Assembly (NCBI GenBank): GCA_035279385.1
Contig: DATEHZ010000033.1
Coordinates: 1 to 5,228, forward strand
Origin: DATGJX01 sp035279385
Lineage (GTDB): Bacteria; Vulcanimicrobiota; Vulcanimicrobiia; Vulcanimicrobiales; Vulcanimicrobiaceae
Direction of reading: 5' to 3'
Length of the DNA stretch: 5,228 nucleotides
The position numbers and the translations under genes are program-made. Under the pieces are notes generated by a model. The model made no database searches. It was not told where the DNA came from and saw nothing but the letters and a program-made list of their open reading frames with translations. Of the stretch, positions 1-5,228 are shown in pieces. Positions within the stretch are counted from its first letter, which is position 1. Each line of letters begins with the position of its first letter.

Positions 1-165
1 ATTTGCGGTGATTGGGACGTGATGCGCCCGGAGCACGCGGTTGAAGAGTATCGACTGATTCCTCGTGCCCAGCTCGCCGTTTTGCCAGGAACCGACCACA
101 TGAGCCTGACATCGAGGACCGAATGGCTCGTGCCGATGATCGAGCGTTTCCTGGACGCGCAGTAG
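1..165 (+). CDS. Alpha/beta hydrolase, C-terminal fragment (5' end outside window)
   Basis: Reading frame 1 is open from the first base to a TAG at 163-165 and gives 54 residues, too short for a normal gene call because the start lies upstream of the window. The residues match the end of the alpha/beta hydrolase fold. GDWDVM (residues 4-9) is the usual site of the catalytic acid after a core strand, followed by a helix PEHAVEEYRLIP and a strand AQLAVLPGTDHMSL, where the His in GTDH (residue 39) would be the catalytic base. A closing amphipathic helix (WLVPMIERFLDAQ) ends the protein. The nucleophile region is not visible, so substrate and exact subfamily cannot be given. The stop is about 30 nt before the next hydrolase gene on the same strand, which suggests co-transcription. 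I am confident of the fold and of the frame being coding, less so of enzymatic activity. Confidence 0.8.
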   Translation: MCGDWDVMRPEHAVEEYRLIPRAQLAVLPGTDHMSLTSRTEWLVPMIERFLDAQ

Positions 166-195
166 AAGCTTTACGCCGTAAGAACGAAAGTGAAT

Positions 196-1248
196 ATGAA
201 AAGAGTCTTGAGTGTCGCGTTAGCGGCGGCGATTATTGCGTTATGTTCCTTCCCCGCCGGTGCGGCGCGTCTCACGCAGGCCGAAGTAGCGCCATACGTG
301 CGGCCGCAGCGCATGGTCGACGCCGGCGGCCACAAACTCAACCTTTACTGCACCGGCCATGGAGCACCGGCGGTAATCCTCGACGCAGGCGAAGCGGATA
401 CGACGCACGTGTGGCGCAAAGTCCAGCCGCGAATCGCGGCGTTCACCCGCGTGTGTTCCTACGACCGCGCGGGAATGGGATTTAGCGAGGGTGGACCGCT
501 TCCGCGCGACGCGAACGCCATCGTCACGGATTTGCACCGTGTGTTGCAGCGCGCCGGGATAGCACCGCCGTACGTCCTTGTCGCCCATTCCATCGCCGGA
601 CTGTACGCGCCGCTCTACGCAGACCGCTATCGTCAAGACGTCGCCGGCATGGTTCTCGTGGACCCTTCGTTCGCAAATCAAACGGAAGTACTCGAAGCGG
701 TCTCACCCACATTGAAGCGCTTGGATCGAGCCGCGCCCGGCGCATATCGGATGTGCTATGAGGCAGCTCTGCACCACGACCTGAACCAAGGCGCGGACAA
801 ATACGCAATGTGCGGCTTCCCTGCGCATGCTGCTGCAGTGACGAAGGCACAGTGTGCGAAGGGCGGTCCGGCGCTTTGCGAATTGCTGCACGCACAGATC
901 GCGCAAATTCGCCGGCCTGCATTTTGGCTAAACCTTGGCTCGGAAGATGCGGCGGCCAGGGGAGTTGACTCCGCGCAGGTCCTCAAGGAGCAGCGCAGCT
1001 ACGGCGCGATGCCGCTGATTGTCTTGACCGCAGCCAATGACAGCGGGCCTCGCCTGCCGTTTCCCCCGGCCGAAATGCGGGCGATCGAACGCGCCTGGAC
1101 TGCCGCACACGATCGGATCGCTCGACTATCTTCGATCGGTACGAATTTCGTCGTGCGGCGCTCCGAGCATTACATTCAGTTGGACAGGCCGACGGTCGTC
1201 ATTTCCGCAATCAACGAAGTCGTAACGCAGGCGCGCCATTCGCACTAG
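196..1248 (+). CDS. Exported alpha/beta hydrolase
   Basis: A complete 350-residue protein with an N-terminal signal peptide: MKRVLS, a hydrophobic stretch to about residue 20, and a likely signal peptidase I site at AGA-A (about residue 23). Cys17 in the signal has Leu before it, so it is not a good lipobox. The mature part reads as an alpha/beta hydrolase. An N-terminal strand pair GHKLNLYCTG leads to AVILDAG (oxyanion region), then RVCSYDRAGMGFSE, then the nucleophile elbow VAHSIAGLY with Ser132 as nucleophile. Asp282 in TAAND is the probable acid and His325 in SEHYIQLDRP the base. The elbow is AHSIAG rather than the common GHSxGG but still fits Sm-x-Ser-x-Sm. Six mature cysteines (52, 87, 187, 206, 220, 228) could form disulfides after export. 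A GTG at 190 is in frame and would add two residues. I prefer ATG 196 because GAAAG at 186-190 sits 5 nt upstream, though this is a weak ribosome site. Substrate unknown; an esterase or related serine hydrolase is likely. Confidence 0.88.
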   Translation: MKRVLSVALAAAIIALCSFPAGAARLTQAEVAPYVRPQRMVDAGGHKLNLYCTGHGAPAVILDAGEADTTHVWRKVQPRIAAFTRVCSYDRAGMGFSEGGPLPRDANAIVTDLHRVLQRAGIAPPYVLVAHSIAGLYAPLYADRYRQDVAGMVLVDPSFANQTEVLEAVSPTLKRLDRAAPGAYRMCYEAALHHDLNQGADKYAMCGFPAHAAAVTKAQCAKGGPALCELLHAQIAQIRRPAFWLNLGSEDAAARGVDSAQVLKEQRSYGAMPLIVLTAANDSGPRLPFPPAEMRAIERAWTAAHDRIARLSSIGTNFVVRRSEHYIQLDRPTVVISAINEVVTQARHSH

Positions 1249-1293
1249 GCGAGGAGAGCGGCGCCGGCGATTACGACTACGTGGTGGTGACGA

Positions 1294-1782
1294 TTAAAGG
1301 CAGAACAAGCGCTGAACGTGCGGTGTCGCCGGTAGAAGAATAGGCGGTGCGAAGTGTGGCGGGTACTGCGCCATTCGCCGCACGTCAAGCGACCAGAATT
1401 GATCGCTTCCCTGGTAGGCCGCCACGGTGACCCGGTTAAACATCGCGCCGCAGCGCAGGTAAGAACTCACGCGGAGATTCAGAAAGGTCGTCTGATCGCT
1501 ATTTACTCTGGCGCCTGGCGCGTACGCTCCCGAGGTCCCATCCTTTAGGGCCGCGACGGTATAGACGTCAGGCGGCAGCGTCAAGAAGTCAAAGAATCCA
1601 CGGCTATCGGTGTGGGTCTCCGAGATCTGGCTCGGAGACGTCACCGTGACGAGCGCGTCCGCGACAGGCTGCCCGTTTTCGTTACGAACGTATCCGTGCA
1701 TGACACCGGTTGTGCCGGCGAGGCAACGGACGCAAGCGGCAAGCGCGTAGACAAGTACGAGTGTAGTCACCTTCACTTGCAT
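1294..1782 (-). CDS. Small putative lipoprotein with carboxypeptidase regulatory-like domain
   Basis: A 162-residue protein with an export signal: MQVK, then a hydrophobic run VTTLVLVYA ending in LAAC (residues 14-17), which satisfies the lipobox rule with Cys17 as the lipidated residue. A signal peptidase I alternative near CLAG-TTG cannot be excluded. Residues about 25-105 form a CarboxypepD_reg-like (transthyretin-like beta-sandwich) domain. Its marks are MHGYVRNENGQPVADALVTV, a T-D-S-R-G-F-F-D-F turn and LPPDVYTVAALKDG, as found at the N-terminus of many TonB-dependent receptors and surface proteins. Here no receptor barrel follows, only a 55-residue tail with Cys111, SLDVRRM, a proline-rich segment and a terminal FCL. 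ATG 1782 is chosen over the in-frame GTG at 1788 because a TGAGG ribosome site ends at 1788, 5 nt before the ATG and overlapping the GTG. It lies downstream of the DGPF gene on the same strand and converges on the hydrolase gene. Role unknown; probably a cell-envelope accessory protein. Confidence 0.72.
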   Translation of the reverse strand: MQVKVTTLVLVYALAACVRCLAGTTGVMHGYVRNENGQPVADALVTVTSPSQISETHTDSRGFFDFLTLPPDVYTVAALKDGTSGAYAPGARVNSDQTTFLNLRVSSYLRCGAMFNRVTVAAYQGSDQFWSLDVRRMAQYPPHFAPPILLPATPHVQRLFCL

Positions 1783-1787
1783 GCACA

Positions 1788-1792
1788 CCTCA
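1788..1792 (-). promoter_or_regulatory. Ribosome binding site deciding the start of the regulatory-like protein
   Basis: On the minus strand the bases read TGAGG, then TGTGC, then ATG at 1782, giving a 5-nt spacer. Because this motif overlaps the alternative GTG start at 1788, it supports ATG 1782 as the true start. Confidence 0.6.
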
Positions 1793-1854
1793 ATTCGATA
1801 GCAAGTCTCTTTGGAGTGAACGCCGGCGATATTGCTACTGTGACGTACGAAAGT

Positions 1855-2235
1855 TTAGAAGAATTCCTTGAGGTCCTCATCGGAAAACAACGGACGGATC
1901 TCGATGGATTCGCCGTTCTGGAATGGGCACTGCGAAAGGCGTTTCACAAGTTCTTCCTTCGAAGGCGCTTCGAGGAGCCAAAATCCGGCGATTAACTCCT
2001 TCGTCTCCGCGAAGGGCCCGTCGGTGATTTGCGGCTTTGCCCCCGAGTAGTCGATTCGAGTGCCCTTGGACGTCGGTTTAAGGCCACCCATATCCACAAT
2101 CATGACGTCGTTGATGAGCGTTTCGTTGAACGCCCCCATTTTGGCTATGTCGTCCTTGAAATTCTCGGGGAAGTTGCCGCTTTCGTACCGAGGAATTTCA
2201 TCCTGATTCGGTTTGACCATGACCAAGAATCGCAT
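1855..2235 (-). CDS. YciI-like protein with DGPF motif
   Basis: A complete 126-residue protein of the YCII-related superfamily, DGPF subgroup (COG3795-like). It opens with the strand MRFLVMVKPN and contains MGAFNETLIN, then the ferredoxin-like core around MGGLKPTSKGTRIDYSG, the diagnostic DGPF at residues 72-75 within TDGPFAETKELIAGFWLLE, and ends with a strand SIEIRPLF (about 110-117) and an acidic tail. Length is typical of the subgroup. ATG 2235 is preceded by a perfect AGGAGG with a 4-nt spacer. Family members form small dimeric alpha/beta proteins; no reaction is established for DGPF proteins as far as I know. The protein contains no histidine at all, so a His-Asp active site like that proposed for Haemophilus influenzae YciI is not available here. 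DGPF genes are often next to an ECF sigma factor gene, but none is present in this window. It follows nrdJ across a 230-nt gap with stem-loops and precedes the regulatory-like gene. Confidence 0.88.
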   Translation of the reverse strand: MRFLVMVKPNQDEIPRYESGNFPENFKDDIAKMGAFNETLINDVMIVDMGGLKPTSKGTRIDYSGAKPQITDGPFAETKELIAGFWLLEAPSKEELVKRLSQCPFQNGESIEIRPLFSDEDLKEFF

Positions 2236-2239
2236 GGAG

Positions 2240-2245
2240 CCTCCT
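2240..2245 (-). promoter_or_regulatory. Strong Shine-Dalgarno site of the DGPF gene
   Basis: The minus strand reads TAGGAGG followed by CTCC and the ATG at 2235. This is a full-consensus site with a short 4-nt spacer and it fixes the start codon. It suggests efficient translation of this small protein. Confidence 0.75.
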
Positions 2246-2326
2246 ATTTGTTGGTTACGCTTTTACCTACCCGTCGAACGGAACGGTACGAAATCGACAC
2301 CGGCCGGAAAAAACTTTGCGGTTGTC

Positions 2327-2350
2327 CCCGAGGGCTGCGCGCCCACCGGG
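2327..2350. repeat. GC-rich two-part stem-loop in the nrdJ-DGPF gap
   Basis: CCCG at 2327-2330 pairs with CGGG at 2347-2350, and GGGC at 2332-2335 pairs with GCCC at 2341-2344, around a 5-nt loop TGCGC and with a small internal loop between the two parts. On the minus strand a run of six T (2308-2313) comes 13 nt after the stem, too far for a classical intrinsic terminator. It could be a weak terminator for readthrough from nrdJ or part of the DGPF leader. Function is inferred only. Confidence 0.4.
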
Positions 2351-2368
2351 AGCCCGCCTGAACGAGTA

Positions 2369-2406
2369 AAGGACGAGGAAATCAAAATTGCGATTCCCTC
2401 GTCCTT
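2369..2406. repeat. 15-bp inverted repeat (stem-loop) in the nrdJ-DGPF gap
   Basis: The arm at 2369-2383 (AAGGACGAGGAAATC) is complementary to 2392-2406 (GATTCCCTCGTCCTT) with a single A-C mismatch (2379/2396) and an 8-nt loop AAAATTGC. This is the longest near-perfect inverted repeat I found in the window. Neither side has a solid T run: the minus-strand side continues TTTACTCG from within the stem end. It may be a back-up terminator for nrdJ, an mRNA-stabilising 3' structure, or a protein-binding palindrome. Confidence 0.6.
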
Positions 2407-2419
2407 ATCCCAGAAAATG

Positions 2420-2450
2420 AGCGTCACGGGCGGACTGGAAATGTGACGCT
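2420..2450 (-). terminator. Candidate intrinsic terminator of nrdJ
   Basis: AGCGTCAC at 2420-2427 and GTGACGCT at 2443-2450 form a perfect 8-bp stem with a 15-nt loop, beginning 15 nt past the nrdJ stop in the direction of transcription. On the minus strand the stem is followed by CATTTTCTG, a short T run offset by two bases. On the plus strand the stem is followed directly by TTT. The loop is rather long and the T tracts short, so termination is plausible but unproven; the stem would be usable in both directions. Confidence 0.5.
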
Positions 2451-2465
2451 TTTACGGTTACGAGA

Positions 2466-5228
2466 TTACGAGCAGCCGCTCGTGGCTCCGCAGGAATCGC
2501 ACTTCTCGCACGATCCGTTGCGAACCATGGTGAGCTGTCCGCACTCGCTGCAGGCATTGCCGGTGTAACCCTTTGCGCGTGCCGCCGTTACTTGTTCTGC
2601 GCGCGGCACCGTGGCCGTGCCGGTGGAAGAAGAGACCGGCGACGGATCGCGGCGCTCGTGCCGGCGCTCCTCGGCGACGACATGCGGGGTCTCTTCCGGC
2701 GCATGCGTATGCGAGCCGGGATGCAGATGCGTACTCGTCGGATGCAGTTTCTCTTGCACCTTCGCCGGCACGTACCGCACCTCGCCGGTTTCTTCGGCGA
2801 CGTACTCCTCGGTGTCAGCCTTCGGACCCATTGCGTCCATCTCCATGCTCGGCTGCACGTGCGCGAGTTCGTAGCGGCCGAGATAGCTCACGGCGAGTTC
2901 GCGGAAGATATAGTCGAGAATCGAGGTCGCCATCTTGATGTGATCGTGGCCGACGACCGGACCGTTGGGCTCGAAGCGCGTGAAGGTGAACGCTTCGACG
3001 AACTCTTCGAGCGGGACGCCGTGCTGCAAGCCGAGCGAGACCGCGATCGCGAAGTTATTCATCAACGAACGGAACGCGGCGCCTTCCTTGTGCATGTCGA
3101 TGAAGATCTCGCCGAGTTGGCCGCCTTCGTACTCGCCCGTGCGCAAGTAGACTTTGTGTCCGCCGACAATCGCTTTTTGCGTATAGCCGCTGCGGCGTTC
3201 GGGCAGGCGGCGGCGTCTGGCGATGTAGCGGTACACGATGCGCTCCGCGACCTGAAGCGGCGTTTGGAACGGTGCCGGCGCGAGCGCGGATTCCTCTTCC
3301 AAAATCTCGCCGCCGAGGTCGTACGTTGCTGCCAGCGGCTGCGAGAGCTTCGAGCCGTCGCGATAGAGCGCGACCGCTTTGATCATGCGCTCCCACGAAT
3401 ACCGGTACGCCTCCTTGACGTCGGCAATCGTCGCTTGCTGCGGCAGATTGATCGTCTTTGAAATCGCACCGCTGACAAACGGCTGCGCCGCCGCCATCAT
3501 CTCGATGTGGGCGATGGGACGGATAAAGCGCGAACCGTGCTTACCGCATGGCGTGGCGCAGTCGAAGACCGGCAGATGCTCGTCTTTGAGATGCGGCGCG
3601 CCTTCGAGCGTCATGCGCCCGCAGATGACGTCCGAGGCTTCTTCGATTTGCTGCTGCGTGAAGCCCAAGCCGTCGCGCAGAATCGAGAAGCTCCAATCCC
3701 CGAGCTGCTCGTCGGTGAAGCCGAGTTTTTCCTTACAGAACTCTTCGGTGAGCGTGTACTTATTGAACGCGAACTGCAGTTCAAAGGCGCTCGGAAGCGA
3801 CTGCTCGACGCGCGCGAGCGCTTCGTCGTCGAAGCCCTTCGCGCGCAGCGTCGCGCGATTGATGTGCGGCGCGGCCTCCAGCGTGCCGGTGCCTTTCGCA
3901 AACGTTTCGATCTCGCGGATTTGCTCTTCGCTGTAACCGAGATGGCGCAGCGCGTGCTCCACGGACTGATTGACGATCTTGAAGTAGCCGCCGCCGGCGA
4001 GTTTCTTGAACTTGACGAGCGCGAAGTCGGGCTCGATCCCGGTGGTATCACAGTCCATGACCAGGCCGATGGTGCCGGTTGGAGCGATCACGACCGTCTG
4101 CGCATTGCGGAAGCCGGCGACTTCGCCGATGGCGAGAGCCTCGTCCCACATCTTGCGCGCAAGTGCCCACGCGTTTTGCGTGAAGAGCGTCGGAGCGTGC
4201 GTAACCGGTTTGACGGTCAGGCTTTCGTACTGATCTTTCGGCGCATCGTACGCGGCGCGGCGGTGATTGCGAATCACGCGCAGCATCGGCTCGGCATTCG
4301 CTTCGAAGCGGGCGAACGGCCCGAGTTGCTGCGCCATTTCGGCGGAGGTGCGATAGGCGGCGCCCGTCATCAGCGACGTAATCGCCGCGCACCATCCGAA
4401 GGCTTCCTCGGAGTCGTACGGCAGGCCCATGCGCATCAGCAGCGTGCCGAGGTTCGCATATCCCAAGCCCAGCGTACGATACCCGTGGTTCTTTGCGGCG
4501 ATCTCTTTCGACGGCATCTGCCCCATCGCAACGGAGATCTCCAACGTTGCGGTCCAGATGCGCGAGGCTTCCGCAAAACGCTTCTCGTCGAACGTGTCGT
4601 TGTCGTCAAGAAATTTGACGAGATTCATGCTCGCGAGATTACACGCCGTATCATCGATGAAGACGTATTCAGAGCACGGGTTCGTAGCGTTGATGCGATC
4701 GTCGTTTGCGCAAGTGTGCCATTCTTGGATCGTGTCGTCGTACTGCAAGCCGGGGTCGGCGCATTGCCATGCGGCAACGGCGATTTGTTCCCACAGATCG
4801 CGCGCTTTGATCGTCTTGACCGTGGCGCCGGTCGTACGCGCGACGAGATTCCAATCGGCATCGTTGTCGAGTGCGTCGAAGAACGCGTTGGCAAGCCGTA
4901 CGGAGTTATTCGAATTCTGACCGGAAACGGTGCCGTACGCATCGGAATCCCAGTTCGTGTCGTACTGCTCGATGCGAAGCGACGTGTAGCCTTGGCGCGC
5001 GTAGTCGAGCGCGGTCTGAACGGCGCCCGAGGGCACGCCGGAGCCCAGCGCGGTGCGCACGGCGGTTTTGAGTTGCGGATTCAGATACGGGTCGAGCCGC
5101 GCATTTTCCGGAACGCGCGTGTCGTGAGCGGCGGTGATGACGCCGTTCATGTGCTTTTCGAACATACGCGAGCCGATGACGAGGTCCGCGACTTTGCGCT
5201 CCTCGCGAACCTTCCAATTTACGAACTC
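2466..5228 (-). CDS. nrdJ: Adenosylcobalamin-dependent ribonucleotide reductase (class II), N-terminus outside window
   Basis: Reduces ribonucleotides to deoxyribonucleotides using a radical from adenosylcobalamin. The frame runs open to the window edge: 21 codons precede the first visible ATG (5165) and read as conserved family sequence (NWKVREERKVADLVIGSRMF), so 920 residues are visible and roughly 250-300 N-terminal ones are missing. Numbering from the edge, NPCSE at 183-187 gives the thiyl-radical Cys185 and Glu187, and Cys196 (TACNLAS) is one of the redox pair. Its partner should lie outside. PTGTIG (383-388) with DCDTTGIEP (392-400) is the phosphate-binding region. Residues about 424-556 are the insertion typical of the long NrdJ subfamily, followed by AISKTINLP and YRDGSKLSQPL. 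A TSCPD domain spans about 660-790. A His/Glu/Pro-rich linker (about 790-886) leads to a tail with Cys893, 896, 907, 910, 913 and 919, resembling zinc knuckles and a thioredoxin-reducible cysteine pair. No frameshift seen. The promoter and any cobalamin riboswitch would be upstream, outside. Confidence 0.96.
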   Translation of the reverse strand, partial: EFVNWKVREERKVADLVIGSRMFEKHMNGVITAAHDTRVPENARLDPYLNPQLKTAVRTALGSGVPSGAVQTALDYARQGYTSLRIEQYDTNWDSDAYGTVSGQNSNNSVRLANAFFDALDNDADWNLVARTTGATVKTIKARDLWEQIAVAAWQCADPGLQYDDTIQEWHTCANDDRINATNPCSEYVFIDDTACNLASMNLVKFLDDNDTFDEKRFAEASRIWTATLEISVAMGQMPSKEIAAKNHGYRTLGLGYANLGTLLMRMGLPYDSEEAFGWCAAITSLMTGAAYRTSAEMAQQLGPFARFEANAEPMLRVIRNHRRAAYDAPKDQYESLTVKPVTHAPTLFTQNAWALARKMWDEALAIGEVAGFRNAQTVVIAPTGTIGLVMDCDTTGIEPDFALVKFKKLAGGGYFKIVNQSVEHALRHLGYSEEQIREIETFAKGTGTLEAAPHINRATLRAKGFDDEALARVEQSLPSAFELQFAFNKYTLTEEFCKEKLGFTDEQLGDWSFSILRDGLGFTQQQIEEASDVICGRMTLEGAPHLKDEHLPVFDCATPCGKHGSRFIRPIAHIEMMAAAQPFVSGAISKTINLPQQATIADVKEAYRYSWERMIKAVALYRDGSKLSQPLAATYDLGGEILEEESALAPAPFQTPLQVAERIVYRYIARRRRLPERRSGYTQKAIVGGHKVYLRTGEYEGGQLGEIFIDMHKEGAAFRSLMNNFAIAVSLGLQHGVPLEEFVEAFTFTRFEPNGPVVGHDHIKMATSILDYIFRELAVSYLGRYELAHVQPSMEMDAMGPKADTEEYVAEETGEVRYVPAKVQEKLHPTSTHLHPGSHTHAPEETPHVVAEERRHERRDPSPVSSSTGTATVPRAEQVTAARAKGYTGNACSECGQLTMVRNGSCEKCDSCGATSGCS

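Noticed and set aside
241..922. Minus-strand open frames opposite the exported hydrolase
   Set aside because: Products are Arg/Cys-rich with no domain or good ribosome site, while the plus strand encodes a clear signal peptide and hydrolase motifs.
1249..1332. Terminator between the convergent hydrolase and regulatory-like genes
   Set aside because: The only complementary arms noticed (CCGGCGA near 1264 and TCGCCGG near 1326) are about 55 nt apart and lack a T run, so no intrinsic terminator can be supported.
1251..1343. Short plus-strand frame after the hydrolase stop (GAGDYDYVVVTIKG...) that looks somewhat protein-like
   Set aside because: It has no start codon of its own near a ribosome site, is only about 30 codons, and overlaps the end of the convergent regulatory-like gene. 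A gene remnant is possible but unsupported.
2246..2330. Sigma-70-like promoter for the DGPF gene
   Set aside because: A gap promoter is expected if nrdJ terminates at its first hairpin, but no -35/-10 pair with normal spacing stands out; a TTCGAC with a TAACCA 15 nt away is too weak to report.
2213..2446. Plus-strand frame of 77 codons across the nrdJ-DGPF gap
   Set aside because: It begins inside the DGPF gene in antisense, has no recognisable domain and runs through the inverted repeats, so it is better explained as non-coding.
2592..3461. Long plus-strand open frame of 289 codons opposite nrdJ
   Set aside because: It lies entirely antisense to strongly conserved NrdJ codons. Its product is arginine/alanine-rich without a recognisable domain, which is typical of a shadow frame in GC-rich DNA.
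4006..4920. Plus-strand open frames opposite the catalytic half of nrdJ
   Set aside because: They mirror conserved NrdJ motifs (DCDTTGIEP, NPCSE) in antisense and show no independent coding evidence.

Overview
The window is GC-rich bacterial DNA of ordinary housekeeping and accessory character, with five genes and no RNA gene, mobile element or CRISPR array that I can see. Taxonomy is only suggested. A long adenosylcobalamin-dependent ribonucleotide reductase (class II NrdJ), a DGPF-type YciI-like protein and a small exported carboxypeptidase-regulatory-like protein with a GTTG-type mature start would fit a soil or environmental bacterium. The last of these is reminiscent of Vulcanimicrobiota/Eremiobacterota (WPS-2) genomes. 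That attribution is from memory of family style and is low confidence.

Layout. Positions 1-165 (+) hold the C-terminal end of an alpha/beta hydrolase cut by the window edge. About 30 nt later comes a second, complete, exported alpha/beta hydrolase (196-1248, +), probably in the same transcription unit. A 45-nt gap with no convincing terminator separates it from a convergent minus-strand group. Read in the direction of transcription, that group is nrdJ (from beyond 5228 down to 2466), a YciI/DGPF-domain protein (2235-1855) and a short signal-bearing CarboxypepD_reg-like protein (1782-1294). The 230-nt gap between nrdJ and the DGPF gene carries three successive stem-loops. The one nearest nrdJ is the best terminator candidate, so the two small genes probably form their own unit with a promoter inside that gap. 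The YciI-like and regulatory-like genes are 72 nt apart, with no terminator seen between them.

Function. NrdJ makes deoxyribonucleotides using a cobalamin-derived radical, with or without oxygen. The visible part has the thiyl-radical cysteine, the second active-site cysteine, the phosphate-binding loop, a TSCPD domain and a cysteine-rich tail, but the N-terminal part and any start or cobalamin riboswitch lie beyond the window. The other genes have no visible pathway link to it. Nothing here makes a strong case for a new system. The most follow-up-worthy items are the standalone regulatory-like putative lipoprotein, the structured intergenic region and the histidine-free DGPF protein without an adjacent sigma factor.
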